Origin: Candidatus Gastranaerophilales bacterium
Lineage (GTDB): Bacteria > Cyanobacteriota > Vampirovibrionia > Gastranaerophilales > Gastranaerophilaceae
NCBI GenBank assembly: GCA_944323145.1
Contig: CALURJ010000006.1
Coordinates: 1-64,000 of the forward strand
Length of the DNA stretch: 64,000 nucleotides
Reading direction: 5' to 3'
Part shown: in pieces, positions 35,779-44,374 of the stretch
How positions within the stretch are numbered: position 1 is the stretch's first letter
How the letters are laid out: each line of letters starts with the position of its first letter
The notes under the pieces: model-generated
The model's database searches: none
Told to the model about the DNA's origin: nothing
Seen by the model: the letters and a program-made list of their open reading frames with translations, nothing else
Position numbers and translations under genes: made by a program

Positions 35779-35859
35779 CAGGGTGGCAGCTTGCCAAGCT
35801 TGCCGGATGCCCTCAGAAGGTCAAACGGTTCTTATCTGTTCAGGTAAGAGCCGTTTTTT
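35779..35859 (+). ncRNA. Candidate antisense RNA of a type I toxin-antitoxin module
   Basis: A transcript from the promoter just upstream to the terminator would be about 80 bases. It would fold into an AGGG...CCCT stem enclosing GGCAGCTT/AAGCTTGCC, then the terminator hairpin. Its 3' end is complementary to the last codons and 3' region of the small hydrophobic frame on the other strand, the arrangement of txpA/RatA, bsrG/SR4 and par (fst) systems. It does not match SRP, 6S or riboswitch patterns known to me. The RNA is inferred only. Confidence 0.4.
35823..35859 (+). terminator. Strong intrinsic terminator, near-symmetric
   Basis: AAACGGTTCTTA pairs with TAAGAGCCGTTT (one G-T pair) around a 10-base loop, with six T. 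The minus strand carries the same hairpin inside the end of the small frame. Confidence 0.9.
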
Positions 35860-35912
35860 AATATGTACAAAATCAAAAAGATTAGTAATAAACTAATATT
35901 GAAATCATTCAT
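35832..35912 (-). CDS. 26-aa hydrophobic peptide, candidate type I toxin
   Basis: On the minus strand an ATG preceded by AAAGGGGG with 5-base spacing, about the best Shine-Dalgarno in the window, opens a 26-codon frame: MNDFNISLLLIFLILYIL, then KNGSYLNR and TAA. The short polar start, one 13-residue hydrophobic helix and a polar, basic end match membrane-damaging type I toxins. A promoter (ATGACA, 17 bases, TATCGT) lies about 90 bases upstream, and the leader has three hairpins, one just before the ribosome site. It converges on a candidate small RNA that ends inside it. It could instead be an unrelated small membrane protein or chance; no homologue can be checked here. Confidence 0.45.
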   Translation of the reverse strand: MNDFNISLLLIFLILYILKNGSYLNR

Positions 35913-36007
35913 ATCGACCCCCTTTCTAGTCGGGAACTACCCGAAGGTCTACAATATATGTGTAGGCGGTTCCGTTTCGAAAAGAGCATCTTTTACCCTG
36001 CAAAACT

Positions 36008-36036
36008 ACGATACTACAAAGTTGACTATTTGTCAT
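36008..36036 (-). promoter_or_regulatory. Predicted promoter of the small hydrophobic gene
   Basis: On the minus strand ATGACA and TATCGT are 17 bases apart. The leader that follows contains AAAAGA/TCTTTT, CTACA/TGTAG and CGGG/CCCG hairpins, the last ending about 20 bases before the start codon. Confidence 0.45.
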
Positions 36037-36045
36037 TTTTATTTT

Positions 36046-36140
36046 CCCCTCCCTAATTAGGGAGGGGTTATGTGTGGGTAACAAACTTATATATATTATT
36101 CCAATAAAAACCCTTCCATACCTTCCCTAATCAGGGAAGG
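36046..36140. repeat. Two more dispersed palindromes
   Basis: A perfect 22-bp palindrome (36046-36067, same arms as the copy at 35638) and a CCTTCCC-TAATCA-GGGAAGG copy (36121-36140). The remaining bases up to rdgB show no gene. Confidence 0.8.
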
Positions 36141-36173
36141 CTTTTATTCACACTCCTCAAAGAAAGGGAAAAG

Positions 36174-36737
36174 TTAATTATTCAAAAACTCCAAAACTTT
36201 CCTTAATGCTCTGCCTCTGTGAGAAATTTCATTTTTTTCTTCTTCGGACATTTCCGCCATGCTGCGGGAAGCGCTTTCAACCAGAAAAACCGGATCATAA
36301 CCAAATCCGTTTGTGCCTGATTGTTTATAAGCAATTTCACCATGGCATTCTCCGCGGGTTTGGAATAAAACATTTCCGTCCTTGTCCACAAGCGTCATAG
36401 CACATACGAATTTCGCGTTTCTGTTTTTTTCATTTTTTAAAACTGTTAATAATTTATCAATTCTTGCCTGAGCGGTTTCGGCGTATCTTGCGGAATGTAT
36501 TCCGGGCGCCCCGCCTAAAGCTTCCACACACAATCCGGAATCATCCGCCAATGACATAATACCGCTGACACGTGCGGCTTCTCTTGCCTTAATCAAAGAA
36601 TTTTCTTCAAATGTTTCAGCGTTCTCGACAGGATTAAACCCTGCTGACGGCAAAACAAATTCAATACCTGAACCTTTGGAAATTTCGTTTATTTCCTGTA
36701 ATTTATGTGCGTTGCCCGTAGCGAATACTATTTTCAT
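36174..36737 (-). CDS. rdgB: Non-canonical purine NTP pyrophosphatase (RdgB/HAM1)
   Basis: House-cleaning enzyme that hydrolyses dITP, ITP and XTP to monophosphates, protecting DNA. The sequence shows FATGNAHKLQEI at the start, SLADDSGLCVEALGGAPGIHSARYA, GEIAYKQSGTNGFGYDPVF and MAEMSEEEKNEISHRGRAL, all family hallmarks. I moved the start seven codons inward to the ATG preceded by AGAGGGTAAAA, giving 187 aa. It follows uppS on the same strand after about 100 bases. Confidence 0.95.
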   Translation of the reverse strand: MKIVFATGNAHKLQEINEISKGSGIEFVLPSAGFNPVENAETFEENSLIKAREAARVSGIMSLADDSGLCVEALGGAPGIHSARYAETAQARIDKLLTVLKNEKNRNAKFVCAMTLVDKDGNVLFQTRGECHGEIAYKQSGTNGFGYDPVFLVESASRSMAEMSEEEKNEISHRGRALRKVLEFLNN

Positions 36738-36841
36738 TTTTACCCTCTGCGCTGACAACCGTCCGATTTGTTAAATTATCGTCAGTCGCTGCGCTCCAAT
36801 TTTTACCCTCTACCTTAATCCTTCCCCTGAGGGAGGAAATT

Positions 36842-37570
36842 TTATTTCCCGAAACGGCGTTGCCTGTTATGGAACTCTTCTATCGCAAGAGAAAGCGAAT
36901 TTTTATCAAATTCCGGCCAGTATTGTTTTGTTATATAAATTTCAGAATACGCAATCTGCCACAAAAGATAATTGGAAATTCTCATTTCCCCGCCCGTTCT
37001 AATAAGCAAATCCGGATCAGGCATTCCTTTTGTATAAAGATTTTCGGATATCAAATCCTCTGTGATATCTTCTGGGTTAACCCCTTGCGCAACAATACTT
37101 TTTACCGCATGAACAATTTCATCTCTGGCACCGTAATTAAATGCGATTTGAAGATGCACACCTGTATTATTTTTTGTTGTTTCAACAGAATTTTTAAGAA
37201 TTTTTTGCAGCTTATCACTTAACTTTGTTGTGTCGCCGATAAACGAAATTACAACACCTTCCGAATGCATTTCAGCAAGCTCATTTGTAAGCGTAATTGC
37301 AAGAAGTTCCATCAAAAAATCTACTTCTTCTTTTTTTCTGTTCCAGTTTTCGGTAGAAAATGCATAAACAGTCAGATATTTAATCCCGAAATCATTGCAA
37401 GCCCTTAAAGTTGCCTTCAATGATTCAACACCTTTTTTATGCCCCATAGCCGACGGGAGTTTTTTTTCTTTTGCCCATCTGCGGTTACCGTCCATTATCA
37501 CTGCTATATGCTTAAGCCCTGTTTCTTTTACAATTTCAGAGGTCTTTGTATATTTATCCAACGTTTTCAT
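36842..37570 (-). CDS. uppS: Isoprenyl transferase (undecaprenyl diphosphate synthase)
   Basis: Makes the C55 lipid carrier for peptidoglycan and polysaccharides by cis-condensation of isopentenyl diphosphate. Signatures are HIAVIMDGNRRWAKEKKLP with the catalytic Asp, HKKGVESLKATLRACNDFG, LTVYAFSTENWNR and DPDLLIRTGGEMRISNYLLWQ with the C-terminal Arg/Ser pair. The start was moved to the ATG after TTAGGTAT, giving 242 aa, the normal size; the longer upstream frame adds an unlikely leader. rdgB lies downstream on the same strand. Confidence 0.96.
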   Translation of the reverse strand: MKTLDKYTKTSEIVKETGLKHIAVIMDGNRRWAKEKKLPSAMGHKKGVESLKATLRACNDFGIKYLTVYAFSTENWNRKKEEVDFLMELLAITLTNELAEMHSEGVVISFIGDTTKLSDKLQKILKNSVETTKNNTGVHLQIAFNYGARDEIVHAVKSIVAQGVNPEDITEDLISENLYTKGMPDPDLLIRTGGEMRISNYLLWQIAYSEIYITKQYWPEFDKNSLSLAIEEFHNRQRRFGK

Positions 37571-37701
37571 ATACCTAATTATATTGCAAATATGTAAAAT
37601 ATCAAACAATCCGTTTGTAAAAATATTTTTTTGTGTGATAATTTTAATGAGGCTAAAAATATAATAGCGAATGTACACAATATAAAAAGGAAAATGAGAA
37701 A

Positions 37702-39792
37702 ATGGCTAGAAAAACTCCATTAGAAAAAATCAGAAACATTGGTATTGCCGCTCACATCGACGCAGGTAAAACCACTACGACTGAACGTATCTTGTTCTAT
37801 ACAGGAAAAACTCATAAAATCGGCGAAGTTCACGATGGTGCTGCCGTAACAGACTTTATGGAACAGGAACGTGAAAGAGGTATTACAATCCAGTCAGCTG
37901 CCGTTACTGCTGAATGGAAAGGACATCAGATTAACATTATCGACACCCCGGGCCACGTTGACTTTACTATTGAAGTTGAACGTTCATTACGTGTGTTAGA
38001 CGGTGTTGTCGCTGTATTCTGTGCTGTAGGCGGCGTTCAATCTCAATCAGAAACCGTTTGGAGACAGGCTAACAGATACGAAGTTCCGAGAATGGTTTTC
38101 GTTAACAAAATGGACAGAACAGGGGCAGATTTTTATAGAGTTGTTGACCAAATTAAAAACAGATTAGGCGCTAATGCTGTTCCTATCCAATTACCTATCG
38201 GTGCTGAAGATAAATTTACAGGCTTAATCGACCTTATGACAATGAAGGCTGAAATCTATACAAACGATTTGGGTACAGATATCAGAGAAGAAGATATTCC
38301 TGCTGATATGGCTGACAAAGCTAAAGAATACAGAGATGCTATGGTTGAAGCTATCGCTTCTGAAGATGATGCATTGATGGAAAAATATTTTGAAGACCCT
38401 GATTCAATTACTGTTGAAGAATTGAAAAAAGGTTTGAGAAAAGCTGTTTGCGAAAACAAAATCGTTCCTGTTTGCTGCGGTACAGCTTTCAAAAACAAAG
38501 GTGTTCAATTATTGTTAAACAACGTAGTTGATTACATGCCGTCACCGGTTGATGTAAAAGCTATCGAAGGCGAACTTGAAGACGGAACTAAAACTGAAAG
38601 ACATTCTTCTGATTCAGAACCGTTCTCAGCTCTTGCTTTCAAAGTTATGACAGACCCTTATGTAGGACGTTTGACTTTCTTAAGAGTTTATTCAGGCGTA
38701 ATCACTTCAGGTTCTTATGTTCTTAACGCCACAAACGGCAAAAAAGAACGTATCGCAAGACTTGTTCGTATGTATGCTGACCAGCGTCTTGAAGAACAAG
38801 AAGTTTATGCAGGCGACATCTGTGCTGCCGTCGGTTTGAAAGACACTACAACAGGTGATACTTTATGCGATGAAAAAGCTCCGATTATCCTGGAAAGAAT
38901 GACTTTCCCTGAACCGGTTATTTCTGTTGCTATTGAACCGAAAACAAAAGCCGATCAGGATAAAATGGGTATCGCTCTTCAAAAACTCGCAGAAGAAGAT
39001 CCGTCTTTCCGCGTAAAATCAGATACAGAAACAGGCCAGACAATCATCTCAGGTATGGGTGAACTTCACCTTGATATCATCGTTGACCGTATGTTAAGAG
39101 AATTCAAAGTTGAAGCTAACATCGGTAAACCGCAGGTTGCTTACAGAGAAACAATCCGCGGAACTGCAGATCAGGATTCTAAATTCATCCGTCAGTCAGG
39201 TGGTAAAGGTCAATACGGTCACGTTAAAGTTAAAATTTCTCCTGCAGAAGAAAATGCCGGATTTGTATTTGAAAACAAAATTGTCGGCGGTGCTATCCCA
39301 AGAGAATACATCGAACCTGCAAGAAAAGGTATGGAAGAAGCTTTAGAAGGCGGTATTTTAGCAGGATTCCCGATGATTGACGTTAAAGTAGAACTTTATG
39401 ACGGAAGCTACCACGAAGTTGACTCTTCTGAAATGGCATTCAAAATCGCAGGTTCTATGGCAATCAAAGAAGGCTGCCGTAAAGCTCAACCTTGTATTCT
39501 TGAACCTATGATGAAAGTTGAAATTGAAATTCCTGATGAATTTACAGGAACAATTATCGGCGACATTTCAAGAAGACGCGGACGTGTTGAAGGACAAGAA
39601 CCTGTAGGCAACACAGGAAACGTTATTGTAAGAGCAATCGTTCCTCTTGCAAACATGTTCGGTTATGCAACTGATTTGAGATCAAACACTCAGGGACGCG
39701 GTACATTCTCTATGGAATTTAACCACTATGAACAAGTTCCTGCAAATATCGAAAAAGAAATTATCGAAAAATCAGGCGCTTCAGCAAAATAA
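37702..39792 (+). CDS. fusA: Elongation factor G
   Basis: Translocation GTPase of the ribosome. The G domain contains [19 protein letters not shown], the DTPGHVDF box and [10 protein letters not shown]; domains II-V follow, with the C-terminal [12 protein letters not shown] and [20 protein letters not shown]. The 696-aa length is standard. Codon use is more biased than in neighbours, as expected for a highly expressed gene. It is a single-gene unit: the usual rpsL/rpsG/tuf partners are absent. AAAAAGGAAAATGAGAAA precedes the ATG. Confidence 0.97.
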   Translation: MARKTPLEKIRNIGIAAHIDAGKTTTTERILFYTGKTHKIGEVHDGAAVTDFMEQERERGITIQSAAVTAEWKGHQINIIDTPGHVDFTIEVERSLRVLDGVVAVFCAVGGVQSQSETVWRQANRYEVPRMVFVNKMDRTGADFYRVVDQIKNRLGANAVPIQLPIGAEDKFTGLIDLMTMKAEIYTNDLGTDIREEDIPADMADKAKEYRDAMVEAIASEDDALMEKYFEDPDSITVEELKKGLRKAVCENKIVPVCCGTAFKNKGVQLLLNNVVDYMPSPVDVKAIEGELEDGTKTERHSSDSEPFSALAFKVMTDPYVGRLTFLRVYSGVITSGSYVLNATNGKKERIARLVRMYADQRLEEQEVYAGDICAAVGLKDTTTGDTLCDEKAPIILERMTFPEPVISVAIEPKTKADQDKMGIALQKLAEEDPSFRVKSDTETGQTIISGMGELHLDIIVDRMLREFKVEANIGKPQVAYRETIRGTADQDSKFIRQSGGKGQYGHVKVKISPAEENAGFVFENKIVGGAIPREYIEPARKGMEEALEGGILAGFPMIDVKVELYDGSYHEVDSSEMAFKIAGSMAIKEGCRKAQPCILEPMMKVEIEIPDEFTGTIIGDISRRRGRVEGQEPVGNTGNVIVRAIVPLANMFGYATDLRSNTQGRGTFSMEFNHYEQVPANIEKEIIEKSGASAK

Positions 39793-39817
39793 GCAAAAAA
39801 AAATAAATACCAAAAAC

Positions 39818-39853
39818 AAAAACAGACCTTTGAAATTTTCAGGGGCCTGTTTT
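39818..39853 (+). terminator. fusA terminator
   Basis: AAACAGACC pairs with GGGCCTGTTT (one mismatch) around TGAAATTTTCA, itself self-complementary, and ends in T. Confidence 0.8.
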
Positions 39854-39864
39854 GTTTATAAAAA

Positions 39865-39904
39865 AAAGGGGAAACCTTCTGAATTTTCAGAAAGCTTCCC
39901 CTTT
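39865..39904. terminator. Bidirectional terminator between convergent genes
   Basis: AAGGGGAA...CTTCTGAA pairs with TTCAGAAAG...TTCCCCTT; T runs exist on both strands. It closes the minus-strand coiled-coil gene and backs up fusA. Confidence 0.8.
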
Positions 39905-39947
39905 AAAACTATTCGCTGATATCCATCACCCCGAAAAGTTTTAAAAT

Positions 39948-41366
39948 TTATCCAAATGTCTTGAAAGAAGCTTCTACGTTTTTGTCAACTACGTTTTTAA
40001 CTGAATCATACTCTGTCTGGAGTGCACTATGTTCTGTATCTAGTTTTTTCAATTCAAGATCAAGTTTTTTATCTTTATTTTCAAGATCTGTCATATCCTG
40101 ATTATATTTTGATTCAGCCTTAGCTATTGCTCTTTCGTCCTCAACTTCCTGAATACATGTATCTTCGGAGATTGTAGTAGAAACAAATTTCTTATCAGTA
40201 GTTGAATAGTATTCAAGTCTTAAAGTACCATCTCTTAATGCAGCTTCAAAAGTCACATTATCTTCGAGAGGAGATTTCTGGACATTACCGGCAGTACCAG
40301 TTCCTATACCGGCATAAATATGGTTTTCATCAGCTTCTGCCGGAGTATTTGTATATGTAAAGTATCCGTTTGATTGAATCTTATCAAATATATTGCTGTA
40401 ATAAGTCAACATGCTCGCATTTTCAGGATCAGCTGCATTTTTAAGTGCTAAGCTTGAATCCATATCATATTCAAGTTTATATCTTTCCGGATCATCTTGA
40501 GTTTTTGCTGCATTTGTTCTTAAATATGCTTCTGTCAGAGCCATTGCATAGTCATACAAATCTCTTGACTCTTCTGTTGTTCCTTCATAGTTTATTGGTT
40601 CATATATGTAATTCCCATCGGCATCTGTTTCGTAAACAGGGCTATCGTAATCATAGACAGGAATTTTATTACCGTCTTCATCCTCTTCATAGATAAGATT
40701 TCCGTCAGCGTCTTTTGCCTGATTATAAATTACATTACCATCAGCATCTTTTTGGACTTTGTTATATGTAGCATACCCCTGACCGATTGCATAGTCGTTC
40801 TGGTTATTTATATCACCGCCTTGAACATAAGTTTCAACCCATCCGAAACCAAAATCATGTTCATCATCGCCCAAATTAATACCAATTGTTGCAAAGTATT
40901 TATCCCATGCTTCATGAATTTTTTGTTCGGCAGCAAGTTGTTCATCAGTTCTATCATCTATATTTGTATAAGTTCTTTGAACAGTAATATCAGCCTGCGA
41001 ATAACCTAAATTTGCCAAAAACTGGTTATAGTTACCGTTGGATTTTTCATAAGCATCTGCAATGGTATTAGTTACAAGAACTCTGCCCTTTGTATCAGTT
41101 ACAACATATTGTCTTACATTTTCAGCCATCTGAGGACCTGTCATAAGATTGTAAGATATATCTGTATAAGTTGCATCAGCGCCGTTAAAACCTGTAAGTA
41201 CTGTTAATTTTGTAGCTTCAAGCGCTTCATTATATTCATTTGTAATCTGCTGGGTCTGATCAGCTAAACGTTGTTTTGAATAGGAGATACTCTGACCGGT
41301 ATTTTCGTTATTGGTCAGTCTTGCAGTTATGCTTAGTAATCTCGCTTGTGACGCTGCCATTCCCAT
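39948..41366 (-). CDS. Coiled-coil protein with MGMAASQARLL N-terminus
   Basis: No characterised function is known to me. The 472-aa protein has an N-terminal helical segment (MGMAASQARLLSITARLTNN, then a Gln-rich heptad region to about 70). A central acidic part holds four tandem repeats of the type DADGNxIYxxA/DEDGNKIPVYD (about 210-255), which look like D-x-D-x-N/D calcium loops. The C-terminal coiled coil (about 415-472) ends EYDSVKNVVDKNVEASFKTF. The 107-aa protein at 56.4-56.7 kb shares the N- and C-terminal style. Helices at both ends recall axial proteins of flagella and secretion filaments, but this is a structural guess. No Sec signal is present. Confidence 0.75.
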   Translation of the reverse strand: MGMAASQARLLSITARLTNNENTGQSISYSKQRLADQTQQITNEYNEALEATKLTVLTGFNGADATYTDISYNLMTGPQMAENVRQYVVTDTKGRVLVTNTIADAYEKSNGNYNQFLANLGYSQADITVQRTYTNIDDRTDEQLAAEQKIHEAWDKYFATIGINLGDDEHDFGFGWVETYVQGGDINNQNDYAIGQGYATYNKVQKDADGNVIYNQAKDADGNLIYEEDEDGNKIPVYDYDSPVYETDADGNYIYEPINYEGTTEESRDLYDYAMALTEAYLRTNAAKTQDDPERYKLEYDMDSSLALKNAADPENASMLTYYSNIFDKIQSNGYFTYTNTPAEADENHIYAGIGTGTAGNVQKSPLEDNVTFEAALRDGTLRLEYYSTTDKKFVSTTISEDTCIQEVEDERAIAKAESKYNQDMTDLENKDKKLDLELKKLDTEHSALQTEYDSVKNVVDKNVEASFKTFG

Positions 41367-41500
41367 GATTTTTTACCCTTTCCTATTTTGGTATTGTTGG
41401 AAGCTAATTTCCTTATAATAGTACTTGTAATCATGGTTACGGCAGTTTTTTAAAAAATCTTTAAAAAATAGAAAAGAAATGTTACAAAATATTTACAAAT

Positions 41501-41529
41501 AAAGACCTCTCTTTTGCAGAGAGGTCTTT
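41501..41529 (-). terminator. ileS terminator
   Basis: A perfect 11-bp stem, AAAGACCTCTC with GAGAGGTCTTT, around a 7-base loop lies just after the ileS stop; A/T runs flank it on both sides. Confidence 0.85.
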
Positions 41530-41551
41530 TAGTTATAAATAAAAAAATTAT

Positions 41552-44368
41552 TTACTGATTCACTGCTTCTTCACATTCACAGCAAATGCCGTTTTCATCA
41601 AGCTTTCTGTATTTCCAGCATCTGGCGCATTTTTCGCCTTCAGCTTTTGTAACCCAAACAGTGTAGCCTTCTTCAGTGTATTCATTTAATACATTTTCCG
41701 GTTTTTCGTCTGTGATATAAGCTTGTGATGTAATGAATATATTGCAAAGTTCATCTTCATTTGCTTTTAAAACTGCGTTGTCATCTGCTTTTACATACAC
41801 TGCGACTTCAAGCGAACTTCCGACTTTCTTATCAGCACGGAGAGGTTCTATTGCTCTTGTTACAACTTCGCGTGTTTTAAGAATTTTTGAAAAATCTTCT
41901 TCCAATTTTTCATTAGTCCATTGTGCATTTGGTTTAACCCAATCTGAAAGCAGAATACTTTCAAGTCCGCCGCGCTGGCATTCAGGTACACTCATCCAGA
42001 TATCTTCTGCCTGATGAGGCATAACAGGTACTAGCATTCTTACTAAAGTTTGCAAAGTTTCATATAAAACAGTCTGACAGGCTCTGCGTGATAAAGATTT
42101 TTTACCGGCTGTGTAAAGTCTGTCTTTTACAATATCAAGGTAGAATGAACTCAAATCAACAGCTGCAAAATTTTGTAACTGCTGGAAGTATTTGTAGAAC
42201 TCATAGTTATTAAATGCTTCCGTTACAGTTTCTATTAAGTGGTTTAGTTTGTGAAGTGCAAATTTGTCGATTTCTTTCAAATCTTCATAATCTACATAAT
42301 CGGTTTTCGGGTCAAAATCAAACAGGTTGCCGACCAAAAATCTTGATGTATTTCTTGTTTTTTTGAAGATTTCAGCAAGCTGTTTAATTATATTGTTTCC
42401 AATTTTTGTATCGTTTCTGTAATCAACCGATGCAGCCCAAAGTCTTAAAATATCAGCACCATAAGTATTTATAATTTCATCAGGTCTGATATAATTTCCT
42501 AACGATTTCGACATTTTTCTGCCATCCTCGCCGAATACAAAACCGTGAGTTAAAACAGATTTGTAAGGCGCAATACCTTCTGTTGCAACCGATGTTAATA
42601 AAGATGACTGGAACCACCCTCTGTGCTGATCGGAACCTTCAAGATACATTTCAACCGGAGTTGTACCGAGTTCATCCGAACGTTTGTTTACTACGGCGCG
42701 CCATGTAATACCTGAGTCAAACCAGACATCCATAATATCATTTTCCTTACGGAAATGTTGTTTGCCGCATCTCGGACATTTGAAACCTTGAGGTAATAAT
42801 TCTTCTGCAGTGTATTTAACCCAAGCGTCAGAGCTTTCTTTCTCAAATATCTTAGCAACATTTTCAATTGTTTCATCTGTAACGATAACTTCACCGCAGT
42901 CTTCGCAATAGAATACAGGGATAGGAACACCCCATGCACGCTGTCTTGAAATACACCAGTCAGTACGTCCTGCAACCATGTTTGAAATTCTTGCTTCACC
43001 GCCTGCAGGAATCCATTTGACTTTTTTAATTTCTTCAAGAGTTTTATCTCTGAATTTATCGACTTTAACAAACCATTGAGGAGTTGCTCTGTAAATTACA
43101 GGATTTTTACATCTCCAGCAATGAGGATAGCTGTGGTTAATGTCTTGAGCTTTTAAAAGTGCTCCGCAGTTTTTGAGTTTTTCGATTACAATAGCGTTAC
43201 CCTTGTAATATGGAACTCCTTCCAAATCTTTGTCATTAACTGCATCTGTCCAGACACCTTTGCTGTCTAAAGGTGAAAATACTTCAATTCCGTATTTGCA
43301 TCCTACCTCATAATCTTCCAAACCATGTCCGGGAGCTGTGTGAACAGAACCTGTACCGGCATCGAGGGTAACGTGTTCACCTAAGATTATCGGTGATTTT
43401 CTATGAGCAAGCGGATGCTCTGTATTCAATAATTCAAGTTCGGAACCTGTACAAGAACCTATAACTTTAATATCTTTTTCTTCCCACTCAACATCTGCAA
43501 GGAATGAACCTAACAATTCCTGAGCAACTACATAAACATCTCCCTTATATTCAAAGAAAGTGTATTCAAATTTCGGGTGCATACTGATTGCCATGTTTGA
43601 AGGAATTGTCCATGGAGTTGTTGTCCATATTATGGCGTAAACAGGTGAATCGTGAAGAGTGAAGCGTGAAGCGAGTTTTTTTGTACTTTCTTCATCAAAC
43701 TTAAATCTTACATAAATAGAAGTTGATGTGTGATCGGCATATTCAACCTCTGCTTCTGCAAGGGCTGTTTCACATGATGCACACCAGTAAACAGGTTTCA
43801 TACCTTTTTCGATGTACCCCTTTTTGAACATATCACCGAAAACTCTTACCTGTTCAGCTTCAAAGTCAGGAGCAATAGTCAAATAAGGATGTTCCCAGTC
43901 ACCGAGTACGCCGAGGCGTTTAAATTCACTCTCCTGTCCCTTCAAACTTGAAAGAGCAAATTCTCTGCATTTTTGTCTTAATTCATAAGGAGTCAAGGCG
44001 CTTCTTCCGCCTTTTATATTTTTTACAACTTTGTTTTCAATCGGCAGACCATGCCCATCATATCCCGGAACGTAAGGTGTATAATAACCCGCCTGAGCCT
44101 TATATTTCAACAAAATATCTTTAAGGATTTTATTAAGAGCAGTACCAACGTGAATTTTTTCCGAACTCAAATAAGGCGGTCCGTCGTGCAAAATAAATTT
44201 GTTTGCTTTATCCCGCTGGTTTATAATTTTATTATAAATATCGTGTTCTTCCCAGAATTTTTGAATTTCAAGTTCTCTTACAGTAGCGTTTGCTCTCATT
44301 GCCAGAGTCGTTTGGGGGAGATTAAGAGTATCTTTATACTCTACTTTTGTACTTGTTTCGTTACTCAT
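41552..44368 (-). CDS. ileS: Isoleucyl-tRNA synthetase
   Basis: Charges tRNA-Ile; class I synthetase with editing domain. It shows GPPYLSS...KIHVGTALNKILKD at the HIGH position, YVPGYDGHGLPIE, WTTTPWTIPSN in the editing domain, GSDQHRGWFQSSL, GRKMSKSLGNYI and a C-terminal zinc site (CARCWKYRKL...CCECEEAV). The 938 aa are full length. The signature reads HVGT rather than HIGH, so its last His is a Thr. No T-box leader was seen upstream. It follows a symporter gene by six bases on the same strand. Confidence 0.97.
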   Translation of the reverse strand: MSNETSTKVEYKDTLNLPQTTLAMRANATVRELEIQKFWEEHDIYNKIINQRDKANKFILHDGPPYLSSEKIHVGTALNKILKDILLKYKAQAGYYTPYVPGYDGHGLPIENKVVKNIKGGRSALTPYELRQKCREFALSSLKGQESEFKRLGVLGDWEHPYLTIAPDFEAEQVRVFGDMFKKGYIEKGMKPVYWCASCETALAEAEVEYADHTSTSIYVRFKFDEESTKKLASRFTLHDSPVYAIIWTTTPWTIPSNMAISMHPKFEYTFFEYKGDVYVVAQELLGSFLADVEWEEKDIKVIGSCTGSELELLNTEHPLAHRKSPIILGEHVTLDAGTGSVHTAPGHGLEDYEVGCKYGIEVFSPLDSKGVWTDAVNDKDLEGVPYYKGNAIVIEKLKNCGALLKAQDINHSYPHCWRCKNPVIYRATPQWFVKVDKFRDKTLEEIKKVKWIPAGGEARISNMVAGRTDWCISRQRAWGVPIPVFYCEDCGEVIVTDETIENVAKIFEKESSDAWVKYTAEELLPQGFKCPRCGKQHFRKENDIMDVWFDSGITWRAVVNKRSDELGTTPVEMYLEGSDQHRGWFQSSLLTSVATEGIAPYKSVLTHGFVFGEDGRKMSKSLGNYIRPDEIINTYGADILRLWAASVDYRNDTKIGNNIIKQLAEIFKKTRNTSRFLVGNLFDFDPKTDYVDYEDLKEIDKFALHKLNHLIETVTEAFNNYEFYKYFQQLQNFAAVDLSSFYLDIVKDRLYTAGKKSLSRRACQTVLYETLQTLVRMLVPVMPHQAEDIWMSVPECQRGGLESILLSDWVKPNAQWTNEKLEEDFSKILKTREVVTRAIEPLRADKKVGSSLEVAVYVKADDNAVLKANEDELCNIFITSQAYITDEKPENVLNEYTEEGYTVWVTKAEGEKCARCWKYRKLDENGICCECEEAVNQ

Positions 44369-44374
44369 AATAAA

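Noticed and set aside
35779-35859. Signal recognition particle RNA or 6S RNA
   Set aside because: The conserved GGTCAGG...GGAAGCAGC apical region of SRP RNA is absent, and the fold is too short for 6S RNA.
35863-36060. 65-aa plus-strand frame over the toxin-like locus
   Set aside because: It has no ribosome site, an unconvincing composition, and is antisense to the better supported minus-strand small frame and its structured leader.
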